Source of the DNA: Beta vulgaris subsp. vulgaris
Taxonomy: Eukaryota; Streptophyta; Magnoliopsida; Caryophyllales; Amaranthaceae
Direction of reading: 5' to 3'
Length of the DNA: 64,000 nt
Assembly (NCBI RefSeq): GCF_026745355.1
Contig: NC_079206.1
Span: 39,056,779 to 39,120,778, forward strand
Shown piece by piece: positions 1 to 9,078 of the stretch. Position numbers and translations under genes: made by a program. Within the stretch, counting starts at the first letter, position 1, and every line of letters starts with the position of its first letter. The notes below the pieces were generated by a model, which was not told the DNA's origin, did not search any database, and was given only the letters and a program-made list of their open reading frames with translations.

Positions 1-204
1 CTTTTAAGAATAAGAGAATGGAGAAAATAAAGAGAATAAGGAGATAACTTTAAATTACTTCTTTCTGTAAAATGTAAGATGATTACAGAAATGAGCTAAG
101 GAAGGTATATATACAATGTTATTATTACAATTAACAGATGTAATAACTCTTTCAAACTAAAATAACTAACTTCAATAAAATCAAAAAGTTGTTAATACAC
201 ATCA
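1..204 (-). repeat. 3' LTR (partial) of a minus-strand Ty1/copia element
   Basis: This stretch matches 5786-6006 along its length (same order of motifs: the TTTCTGTAAAATGTAAGATG segment, the TATATATAC run, and the ACTAACTTC block). On the minus strand it begins TGATGTGTATTAAC at 204. The other LTR is 221 bp, so the window edge has removed roughly the last 17 bp of this one. It lies just downstream of the RNase H remnant, as a 3' LTR should. Confidence 0.8.
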
Positions 205-239
205 ACCCAAACGAATAGCTAATTGATAATCACAACTCA

Positions 240-850
240 TTTAACAGGTGTGAGATCAGTGACACCTAGCTTATCAAGCAGCCTTACCAACCAAGTAATT
301 TCAAAGGCAGCAACAGCCATAGCCCTATATTGAGCTTATGAAGAGAAACTTGAAATGAGTTGATTGATTTCCATAAGATAAGACTAGATCCTAGTAACAT
401 AATATAACCAGTTACAAAGCTTCTAGAATTGGGACAACCTGCCCAATCCGAGTTTGAGTAACCCTGTAGAGTGAGCTGCTTGGAAGCTTGTAATAAGATG
501 CCTTGGCCAACAATACCAACAATGTATCTTAGGAGATATTGTAGAGCAGAAACATGTTGAACTCTAAGAGCCTGAAGAAATTGGTTAAGAGTCTATACTG
601 GAAAGGAAATATCTGGCTTGATATGAGTTAGAAAGTTTAACTTGCCTACCAAACATATGTACTGACTTGGGCTAGCGTAAAATTCCCCTTCTTCAGCTTA
701 AAGTTTCAAAGTCAAATGAAGAGGAGTCTTAGATGTTTTAGACACATCCAAATCACAGTATGCCAACAACTCTTTGGTGAATTTTCTTTGGCTTAAAATG
801 ATTCCATGTGAAAGCCTGGAAGCCTCAATACCCATGAAGGAACTCAAGGG
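240..850 (-). pseudogene. Ty1/copia pol remnant: end of reverse transcriptase plus RNase H
   Basis: Reading the minus strand from about 850 gives FMGIEASRLSHGIILSQRKF, then TKELLAYCDL, a P-D-I-S segment, YLLRYIVG, DWAGCPNSRSFVTGY, GSSLILWKS and AQYRAMAVAAFEITWLVRLL. These are the conserved blocks of the C-terminal reverse transcriptase and the RNase H domain of plant Ty1/copia Pol. The domain normally copies retrotransposon RNA into cDNA in virus-like particles. At least three in-frame stops are visible (before AEEGEF, in PVYTLNQ and before AQYRAM), so it is dead. Upstream pol sequence is missing because LINE sequence takes over at about 855. Family assignment is firm; the exact end is approximate. 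Confidence 0.85.
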
Positions 851-897
851 ACCTCTGTGTCCTAATTTTCTCTTGGTTTCTCATGTAAACCGTCGCC

Positions 898-2281
898 ATG
901 ACCATAAAATCTAGAGGTGGAACGAAGAGTGCGACGCCACAAGGTCCAAATTCGGATTCTCAAGTGCTTAAAACATGACCTATGGATGAAATCTTGGGTG
1001 TCGAAGCAATGATTTTGGGTTTTCATGACGGAACTTTTGACTCCTAAATCTTCGTTACAACACCTAAAGATGTTTTCGGAAATTCGCCATGCTTTCAATG
1101 ACTGGCTTGAATCGATTCATCGATCAAAGGAGAAGAATAAGGATCATTCAATTCAAGAAGGTATGATTCTTATATTACAACAATTTGAGGAGGTCGCTTC
1201 TGATTTGAATGAGGAATTGATTTCCAACGCGGGTTTGAATTTGAATATGGATGTAATTTTGCTTGATTCTGACTTAAATATGCACTTGAATTGTGAATGA
1301 AAATCAACCTTTGGTGAAAATTGATTTTAATGATATTCAAGAAGAAGTTGATTTATAGAATTCGTCAATAGTATGTTATGTGCTTGGTGCCAATCCACCA
1401 CTTCAAGTGATGGATGTTTTTTTAGACGAATTTGGAAGAATTTTAGCATTGATAAAGTTGTAATGGTGAAAAAAGGCATGTTTATTGTTCGATTTCATGC
1501 TATGGATATGCTGGATAAGGTGTTAAGAGGTGGCTATTTCTCTGATCAGAAGCCAGTCATGATGAAGGCTTGGTCACAGGATATGAATTTTGAGAAAGTG
1601 GAACTAAGCATAATTCCTATTTGAATTCAAGTTAGGATTGGGCTGAAATACTAGGGGGAGAAATATCTTGTTAAAATTGTGGCTCAAATTGGACAACTTG
1701 TTCAATGTGATGATGCTACATCAAAAAGAGATAAAGTTCAGTTTGCTAGAGTTATGGTGAGAGTTCGAGTTAATCAACATCTACCTAATTCTCTAACATT
1801 CTTAGACGAGAATGGTGTTAAACAAGAATGTTCAGTTACATATGAATGGAAACCTCAACAATGTGGAAACTGTATGAGGTTTGGTCTTGAATTAGTAGAC
1901 TGTAGAGCTCACAAGCACAATAAGATTTGGGTTAAAAAAAAAAGTAGAGTATCAACTTCAAATGTGGCACCTGCTCCAACAATAGACGAGAAAAAGGTTG
2001 TTGATGTAGAGGGCTTTCAGAAGGCTCTCAAACAAATAAAACTCAAACCTACTAGTGTACCTTCCACTAGCACAACAAACGCCTTTGACATTTTGATGAA
2101 TGTTGTTGAAGAAATTCAGGATGTAGTGCAAACTAAAGTTAAGCAGATTGTTTTTGGGGAACATGCAGTATCCCATGGACATTGCTGTGGGAGGAGGGAA
2201 CTCCTCCACAAGCAATGGATAGAATCTTCGGCTGGAATGTCCGAGGGCTCAACAACCCAAAGAAGCAGCTTGATGTTATGA
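898..2281 (+). pseudogene. LINE ORF1 (DUF4283 / zinc-knuckle nucleic-acid-binding protein)
   Basis: A likely start ATG at 898 opens a short basic N-terminus (MTIKSRGGTKSATPQ) that soon hits a stop. Across several frames the DUF4283 pattern follows: YVLGANPPLQVMD, IWKNFSIDKVVMVKKGMFIV, RFHAMDMLDKVLRGGYFSDQ and KPVMMKAWSQDMNFEK, then a CCHC-like knuckle at about 1858-1900 reading CGNCMRFGLELVDC. The usual histidine of the CX2CX4HX4C knuckle is leucine here. In plant L1 elements this protein binds the element RNA as a chaperone. Stops near 976, 1297 and 1622 and frame changes break it. The last segment (1679-2281) stays open for 200 codons and overlaps the start of ORF2. Confidence 0.75.
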
Positions 2282-5060
2282 AATTCATACATCATCACTC
2301 TATGGGTCTTGAAAACAAAGGTAAAGGGTTTTAATCAAGGGAGTCTTTACCAAAGAGTGTTTGATTGCTGGTGCTTTAACTCCAACTCTACATATCATGA
2401 TTGTGGAAGAGTGGTGCTTGTCTGGAAGTATGGAATGTTCACAGTGAACATTATTCAAGGTAAAAGTTAGGCTATACATTGCAAGGTTTCTCCTAAGAGT
2501 GGATTACCATGTTTCTTTTGTACTTATGTATATGGTTTAAATATTGGTGCGAGAAGAATGGATCTATGGAAGTTTCTAAAGCAGGTTAACACAAGTGAGT
2601 CATGGCTTATTTGTGGGGACATGAATGTGTGATGCATGTTGAGGAAAGAATTGGGGCCCTAGTGAGAAGAAGTGAAATTGAGTGCATTACTCAATGTACA
2701 AGTGAATGCAAAATGACTGATGTGAAAACAACAGGGCACTTGTTCACATGGAATAACAAGCAACAAGGGGAAGCTAGGGTATTCTCTAAGATCGACAGAA
2801 TAATGGCGAATCAGGCATGACAAGATAACTATTGCAATGTAGAATTGGGGTTTTTAAATAAAGGTACATTTGATCATAATCCTGCTCTATTGGCTGTGTA
2901 CCCTAGAGCAAATTCTATAAAGACGCCATGTAGGTATTTCACTATGTGGAGACATTCAAATCAATTCCTCACTAAAGTGCCCGAAGCTTGGTAGAATAAT
3001 GTTGTAGGCACTAAAATGTTATCTGTTGTACAAAGACTTAAATGTGTTAAAAAGGAGCTTAAAGAGCTAAACAAACAGGGATTTAATGATGTATAGGTTG
3101 CTGATGGTAAAGCCTTACATGATATGCATGTTTCTTAAGAGTTGATGCATGCAAATGTTGGTAAGCAAGAGGTAGGTGATGCAGAACTAAGAGCTATAAG
3201 TGTATATAAAAGAGAAGCATAAAATCTACACTGGTTTCTTGAGACACATGTCGAAACTAGATTGGATAAGAAATGGTGATGAGAAGATTTTAGAAGCAAA
3301 TTTATGCCATTTATGATAAGAATGGAATATGGCAAGATACAGATGCAGGTTTGAATAAAGCCTTCCTTGATTTTTATCAAGGGCTTTTGGGAACTACTCA
3401 TCAATAAAGGAGGAAGGTGGTGAGTCAAATTGATCATAGTGGGCCTTTATTTACAAATGCTCACAAGTCTATTCCTGACAATAGATATACTATGAATGAA
3501 ATAAAATCTGCCTTGATGTGTATAGATGAAACTAAAGCTACAGGCCCTGATGGCTTTGGAGATCAGTTTTACAAAGATGCTTGGGGGAATATGCGGGGTG
3601 ATGTTATAAATCCATTGCTTGATTTTTTCAATATTGGCGAGCTTCTTAAGGAGGTAAAGTCTACCACTATTACCTTGATTCCTAAGAGTATATATCCTAC
3701 AAATGCTGCTGTAATGTTTTGTATAAATGAATCACAAAAGTGGTTAGTAACAAATTGGGTAGAATTTTATAGATGAAAATCAAGGAGGGTTTGTTCAAGG
3801 GAGGTATATAAGCATAATATCTTTATCATTCACGATATTGTAAAGCACTATGGGAGGAAGAATATAAGCCCCAGCTGCCTTATGAAAATTGAGCTTCAAA
3901 AGGCTTATGGCACCATAGATTAGGATTTCTTAGAGGAGATGGGTGACTCACTATTGTTTCTTGAGAGATTTATTCAACTGGCAATGACATGTGTTAGAAC
4001 CCTTTCTTTTTCATTAATGATTAATGGTTCTTTGCAAAATCGTTTGTCATCTAAGAGGGGCCAAAGGCAAGGAGATCCAATCTCTCCCCTCTTATTTGTC
4101 ATAATTATGGAATACTTATCCAAAATTTTGAGGAATATTGGTGATCTCCCATAATTTCACTTGCATTCTAGATGAAAATCGGTCAAACTAACTCATTTAT
4201 GTTTTGTGGATAACCTGATTATGTGTTGCAAGGGGGATTTTAACTACACTTACATCAGGCTTGAAGCCTTTAAACTCTTCTCTAACGCCTCTGATTTAAA
4301 GGCTAATATCAATAAGCCTTCTTTAATTGCCGTGGAATAAAAGAGACTGAAATCCAAAGAGTTAAAGATATCTCTGGCTTCCCTAGATGCTCTCTTGCCT
4401 TTAGATATCTAGGTGTTCCTATTTGTTCAAAGAAGATTACAACCTCCCAATGTGATACTTTGATTGAAAAATTGATTAGTAGGATAAAGGTGTGGAGCTC
4501 CAGAAATTTATCATATATGGCCAGAGTACAACTTATTAATGTTGTATTGTTGAATATTCATCAATACTGGGCCCATGTCTATTTCTTGTCAAAGATAATT
4601 CTGACATAGATTATAAGAGTGTGTAGGTCCTTCTTATAGAGTGTCATTTATACTCTGAAAGCCTGAACTAGTTGCATGGAAAGATGTTTGCTGCCCTAAG
4701 AAGGAAGAAGGTTTGGGTTTCAGAGATATCTTATTGTGGAACACTGCCAATATGGGTAGATATGTTTGGGGAAAGACAATGCTTAGATTAGGTGGATTGG
4801 CTATGTTTATCTTCATGAACAATCTTGTTGGGATTATGTTCCTAAATCAGGAGCTTCCTGGTATTGGAAGAAGATTTGTGCCACAAAACATAAGCTGAAG
4901 CAGGTCTTTACTTTGGATGAAATGTGAATCATGAGCATCCACTACGTCAAACTTATTTACAACAAACTGATCCAACAACAATAGCAGGTAAACTGGATCA
5001 ATTTTACATGGAATAAATTGTCCTTGCCCAAACATAGATTTATATGTTGGATGGCTATGA
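2215..5060 (+). pseudogene. LINE ORF2: endonuclease, reverse transcriptase, zf-RVT remnant
   Basis: The ATG at 2215 begins MDRIFGWNVRGLNNPKKQ, the classic N-terminus of a plant LINE apurinic-type endonuclease. Later endonuclease blocks include CGDMN (about 2613), TSECKMTDVKTTGHLFTWNN and VFSKIDRIM (to 2810). The reverse transcriptase shows KATGPDGFGDQFYKDAW (about 3535), [20 protein letters not shown] (about 4060) and the catalytic box at about 4203-4225. That box reads FVDN where FADD is expected, losing the second aspartate. The C-terminal region has VAWKDVCCPKKEGGLGFRD-like sequence near 4670-4730 and NFTWNKLSLPKHRFICWMA at 4998-5055, typical of the zf-RVT segment. Many stops and frameshifts make it non-functional. 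The protein would normally nick target DNA and prime reverse transcription. Confidence 0.85.
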
Positions 5061-5061
5061 A

Positions 5062-5450
5062 CAATACAACACACTTTTAGCTAGTGTGTTGTCCAAAGAC
5101 CTCAAAATAGAGGAAATGATCATGTTGTTGCATATTTCCCAGGCTGAGTACAAAGAATTAGTAGGATCATGTTTCTTTAGGCTTCGATCAACAAAAGTTG
5201 TCTTTTTTATCATAGACAACACTAAAAGCATGCCTATCTTTCAATCAACAAAGTTATCTCCACTAAACTTTTCAGAAATAAGAGAAATTGTAGGATTTTC
5301 TGAAGGATGAATGAAATAGACAAATGTAGAATCCTGAAGTGGAGTAATATAATAGGAGTAGAAGGAGAAGATGTGTTTACATTTTCTGGCATTGTGAGAA
5401 AATTTGATGATAGAACTGAGTTCAAGAATATCTGAATTTCAATTAATTTC
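5062..5450 (-). pseudogene. Ty1/copia gag N-terminal remnant
   Basis: Minus-strand translation gives YITPLQDSTFVYFIHPSEN, then PTISLISEKFSGDNFVD, and after a stop KIGMLLVLSMIKKTTFVD and LKKHDPTNSLYSAWEICNNM. This is the N-terminal block of plant copia Gag, where the residue after NFVD is normally tryptophan; TGG has become TGA. Gag forms the virus-like particle. The gene stops at about 5062, where LINE sequence begins, so protease, integrase and most of RT of this element are absent. Orientation matches the flanking LTRs and the pol remnant at 240-850. Confidence 0.75.
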
Positions 5451-5773
5451 ATAAATTAAGTTTAGTTTCAAGATGAAATCAAGATGAATCAAAGACTGTG
5501 AGGAATCAGATGAAATTTGAACAAAACTGACCTCAATTAATCAATTAGAATGAAACAATAAAAAAATAATCATAAATGAAATATGATCTTTCAACAATCA
5601 AACAACAAGGAATTTTAGTGAGAATTTATTACTGATTTTCAACAAGAAATTGATCAAACGATTATCATTTGTAAAATTCAGTCTATATTTCATTGATTTA
5701 GAGAAAACCTGGGAAAATTGAGCCGAAAATTATGAGGAATTTCATCATTATTGATGAGAATTTGGAATCTCCT

Positions 5774-5785
5774 GCTCTAATACCA
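5774..5785 (-). other. Primer-binding site of the 5'-terminal copia element
   Basis: The minus strand reads TGGTATTAGAGC directly after the CA that ends the LTR at 5786. It is one base different from TGGTATCAGAGC, the usual plant PBS complementary to the initiator methionine tRNA. The position fixes the LTR boundary and the element orientation. Confidence 0.85.
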
Positions 5786-6006
5786 TGCAATAATTCTCAG
5801 AACTTAAGAACAAGAGGATGGAGAGAACATGAATAGAATAAGGATAAAGCTTTCATTTACTTTTTTCTGTAAAATGTAAGATGATTACAAAAATGGGATA
5901 AGCAAGGTATATATACCTTGATATTATCACAATTAACACTTGTAATAACTCTCTATAACTAATATAACTAACTTCCGTAAAATTAGGAAGTAGTTAATAC
6001 ACATCA
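5786..6006 (-). repeat. 5' LTR of the minus-strand Ty1/copia element
   Basis: A 221-bp LTR runs on the minus strand from TGATGTGTATTAAC at 6006 to ATTGCA at 5786. It aligns with 1-204, with scattered substitutions. It contains the palindromic AAGGTATATATACCTT at about 5905, a plausible TATA region. The flank after the window start is missing, so a target-site duplication cannot be checked. Confidence 0.8.
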
Positions 6007-6039
6007 ACCTAGCATTCACACGTCCACTAACTAACTAAC

Positions 6040-6170
6040 TTAAGGATGATGTAGATGATGTTGAGCAAAGTAAGCTCAGGGGATGATGATGATGTTGCTG
6101 ATGATTCAACAACAGTTGTATCTCCAATATGCTTATCATCATTGAAAAAAAAACATATTAACTAAATATA
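6040..6170 (+). pseudogene. Possible remnant of the upstream part of the WRKY gene
   Basis: Two Asp-rich readings lie here in different frames, LKDDVDDVEQSKLRG and DDDDVADDSTTVVSPICLSS followed by LKKKHIN and a stop. An acidic stretch followed by a serine/leucine-rich S-P-x-x-L-S-S-L block resembles what precedes the WRKY domain in some group II proteins. No WRKYGQK sequence is present anywhere between 6007 and 6539. Simple GAT-rich DNA is the alternative, and I hold this call only weakly. Confidence 0.2.
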
Positions 6171-6539
6171 AATTTTATCTGTATATATATCAATGTTTTT
6201 GGGCAAAATTTTGTTTTAACCAATAGAAATCAGTTAAATAAGTTAAAAATTGACAACTATGTTATGTATATTATATTCTTACTTAAATGATACGAGAGAA
6301 AACAATAGGAAAGCATAGATAGAAAAGCTGAAGCACATAAAAATAAAATGACCAGAAAAATACAGTCCAATTAGAAATAAATTAATTTTAGCTAGAATTG
6401 ATGTTTATCTATTATGAAATTTATTATTTGGAATTCTTATCGTGTAGATGCTCATATTTTGGAATAGTCAAATGAGAATTTTTTTTAAACTTTTTTTCAT
6501 CCATGTACCAACTACTTTTGGTTTTATTTGGCCTGCAGA

Positions 6540-6995
6540 AGCTATTATAAGTGCACAAATCCAAGATGTGGGGCAAAGAAGCATGTAGAAAGGTCCATTG
6601 ATGATCCTGAAACTCTTATAATTACTTACGAGGGGCTTCACCTCCATTTTGCGTACCCATATTTTTCTACTAGCCATACTCAACAAGTTAGTCCAACTTT
6701 AAAGAAGGCTAAGAAAACATTGCTAGAAGGTCTTGTGGAAGACATGCAAAAACAAGAAGTCACGCATCAAGTAAGTGCAGAATCACAAGATACCTATCAA
6801 AGGCATAAAACTGATACTCATCAAGCATTAGTAAGCTCTCAAGGATTACTTGAAGATGTAGTCCCAATGCAAGTACGAAATCCATCAAAGGGAAGCATGT
6901 TTGATATTAGTTCCACTTGTTTTACTTTTGTTCCTTCTTATATCACATCTTCCACTTCTCTTACCTCACCGCCCAATTATTTTCCGTTGCTGTGA
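6540..6995 (+). CDS. WRKY49: WRKY49-like transcription factor, last exon (C-terminal half of WRKY domain)
   Basis: Translation from a TTTGGCCTGCAG acceptor begins with the second half of a WRKY domain: [19 protein letters not shown], then [18 protein letters not shown]. The zinc ligands C-x4-C and H-x-H are all present. WRKY genes of this group have an intron just before this SYYKC segment, so 6540 fits as an exon start (the arginine codon AG/A is split). WRKY proteins bind W-box DNA in the nucleus. The tail of about 115 residues includes QGLLEDV; from memory a similar block occurs in Arabidopsis WRKY49, which is why I use that name. The exon ends at the TGA at 6993-6995. The WRKYGQK-encoding exon is not found upstream in this window: the copia/LINE block fills 1-6006, so exon 1 is either off the left edge across a very long intron or lost. 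Confidence 0.75.
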   Translation, partial: SYYKCTNPRCGAKKHVERSIDDPETLIITYEGLHLHFAYPYFSTSHTQQVSPTLKKAKKTLLEGLVEDMQKQEVTHQVSAESQDTYQRHKTDTHQALVSSQGLLEDVVPMQVRNPSKGSMFDISSTCFTFVPSYITSSTSLTSPPNYFPLL

Positions 6996-7227
6996 ATTAA
7001 GAAGTTGTCCTTAGCTCTACTGTTTACTTCTCCTTCCACGTCTAAATTATAGTATCAGTATCATTTTATGATGTAATATACTCAGCATTCAGATTAGTTT
7101 ACGGAAAAGAAATATTGGCTGACAAAATCGTGAAAATATATGGTTGTAATAATATTAATAGTGTACAATAGGATCAAATCATTTCTTTTTATAGCTAAGA
7201 ACTACAAAAAGTTCTAGTAACTACTAA
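6996..7227 (+). other. 3' flank of the WRKY exon
   Basis: This is AT-rich sequence without a recognisable gene. It probably holds the 3' UTR of the WRKY transcript, but no polyadenylation site can be called firmly. Confidence 0.4.
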
Positions 7228-7588
7228 GGGGGTGTTTGGTTGAGGGAAATCGAGAAAAGGAAAGGGAATGGAGTTCCTTGTTTCCCTTTGTTAGTGGTTG
7301 TTTATTGTTTTTTTTTTTTAAAAAAAACCCTTTACCCTTTTTCAGCTTAGGATTACCTCACTTCCCCTTACATTGGTTCCCCACCACCCCTGCATGGTTT
7401 TGGTTACCACATATCCCTCTACCGTACAATCATAATAATATTAAAGATAGTATAAATAATAATAATAATATTTTTCCATTCATGTTCCTAACCAAACAAC
7501 ATTTATAATCAAAGGGAAACCTTTTCCATTCTCCTTATAACCCTTTCTAATACCCTTTTCCTTTCCTTTTAACGAACCAAACGCCCCC
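7228..7588. mobile_element. Tourist/Harbinger-type MITE, 361 bp
   Basis: The left end is GGGGGTGTTTGGTT and the right end is AACCAAACGCCCCC, a 14-bp terminal inverted repeat with one mismatch. Both sides are flanked by TAA (7225-7227 and 7589-7591), the 3-bp target duplication typical of PIF/Harbinger elements. It encodes no transposase, and the open frame inside it is an accident. Such elements are mobilised in trans by a related transposase. Confidence 0.85.
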
Positions 7589-7839
7589 TAACTATATACT
7601 TATTTATTAAGGTGTTACTTATGAACTAATGTTATACCTATTAAGGTATTACTTATGGACTAATGTTATACCTATGTTATACTTAAGGAGCAAGCCCAAT
7701 TAACTAAATTATAGAAAAATACAACCCAATTAATAAAATTAATATCTCGACCCAAGTAAATGAGAAAACTGACACTAAGGACGGTTAAGCAGTTTGAGGA
7801 GCACAAAACAAGGAACGTTGATTATTAAAGCACTAACAA

Positions 7840-8177
7840 CCTCTTTGGTTGTTGTTAATAAATTGTGGTAATGGGAATGAATTTTAAGCGTAATGTTATT
7901 AGGGAGGCACTCTTAAAATCTCCATGAAGGGGCATTTTTTTTGTATGGGCAAGCAATCTCACCCCTAAACCTGTGCTTTTGTCTCCAAGGGGAAGCAATT
8001 TTATTACCACTCATTACCACCTACAAGTTGGTATTAGATGGGAATGAAAATTCAAGAAGAAAAGTAGACACTTTTGGATAAATTAGCATTACCATGGGAA
8101 TGGAGAATGACATTCTTCACAAATTTACACACATATTCATTCCCATTACCGCCATTTATAACCAACTACCATATAGG
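7840..8177. mobile_element. MITE with long imperfect terminal inverted repeats, about 338 bp
   Basis: The left end (CCTCTTTGGTTGTTG, later GGTAATGGGAATGAAT) and the reverse complement of the right end (CCTATATGGTAGTTGG, later GGTAATGGGAATGAAT) match over nearly 50 bp. The interior has no coding sequence. The target duplication is not clear, so the superfamily cannot be assigned. Confidence 0.7.
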
Positions 8178-9078
8178 CCGTAATTGGAATAGGAAGTGTG
8201 GGGAATATTCAATCAAATAGGAAGGATCTATGACGTAGCCATGAATCCATCATACACACAAAAGGGAATCTTACTAAATAACTTGAAAAAGAAAAACTTG
8301 AAACCAAAAATCAAAAAGATAATTTCAATGACTAGCTCCCTGGCTCTGCATCCTAATTGTTGGTGCAAAATCAGTTCGTTGACCTTGCAAACAAGTCAAT
8401 GGTTGTCCAATAGTTTGATACTGAATGCATTAGGAGGCTTAGTCCCTAAGGGTTACCAATTTTAATTGGATAAAACCTTGCTTACGTACTTTGTTGCTAT
8501 TTAATTGATGATTAAACTACAACACCTATTAATTTCAGGCGAAAAACAGTAAATAAAGCAAACAATAATTAATCTATTGAATAAAGTACAAGATTCCCAT
8601 ACATGCCATAAACTTCAGGATGAATTTTACAACACACAAAAGGATAAGTCATATTGGACAACTAAAGAGGAGACACAAAGGCTATTACCTCCATGGTTCC
8701 TTGCTTCAATCGCATAATTTAGAGATCTTGACAGAAGAACATATTCTGCGTCTAAAGGACTAAGCTATAACCCTAGAAGGGGGTTGACCTACGCTAACGC
8801 GCTGTGTTACGCTAAGGAAAGAAGAAATGTAGTTCATTAAGTTCTTTGTTATTCTTTTGCTTGATAATGATTTCTCTATTTATAGAGAATCACAATATGT
8901 AACTTCCATGCAAGATATGAAGGGAAAAAATTGGAAGCATATTTAATTCAAATCTCAACCACTTTGTGGCGCTGGATAATTGTCACCTTATATAGTGCAC
9001 GTTCTTCTTCATATTGAACCGTCAGATGATTACTTATCCTTTTAATTCCCTTCTCTTTTATCTCCTGGTGATACTGAA
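8178..9078 (-). other. Unassigned non-coding block with a minus-strand TATA-like promoter
   Basis: No protein-coding sequence is recognisable. On the minus strand a TATAAATA box sits at about 8878-8885 inside the near-palindrome TCTCTATTTATAGAGA. The purine-rich leader below it (8640-8860) looks like an LTR U3/R region or the promoter of a retroelement. No matching second LTR was found in the window, so this could be a solo or truncated LTR, or ordinary intergenic DNA. Confidence 0.3.

Larger units (their letters stand above)
860..5060 (+). mobile_element. L1-type LINE replacing the centre of the copia element
   Basis: Plus-strand sequence carries LINE features in order: a nucleic-acid-binding ORF1 of the DUF4283/zinc-knuckle type, an endonuclease, a reverse transcriptase and the terminal zf-RVT-like segment. 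Copia pol stops at about 855 and copia gag resumes, on the opposite strand, at about 5062, so the LINE lies between two parts of one copia element. No poly-A tail or target-site duplication is visible at either junction. All the copia sequence between mid-gag and late RT is missing. This fits insertion plus deletion, or a rearranged insertion, better than clean LINE integration. Confidence 0.8.

Noticed and set aside
7236..7508. 90-codon ORF
   Set aside because: It is contained in a 361-bp MITE with defined ends and duplications.
8196..8465. 89-codon ORF beside the second MITE
   Set aside because: Composition and context show no domain, no neighbours and no support beyond being open.
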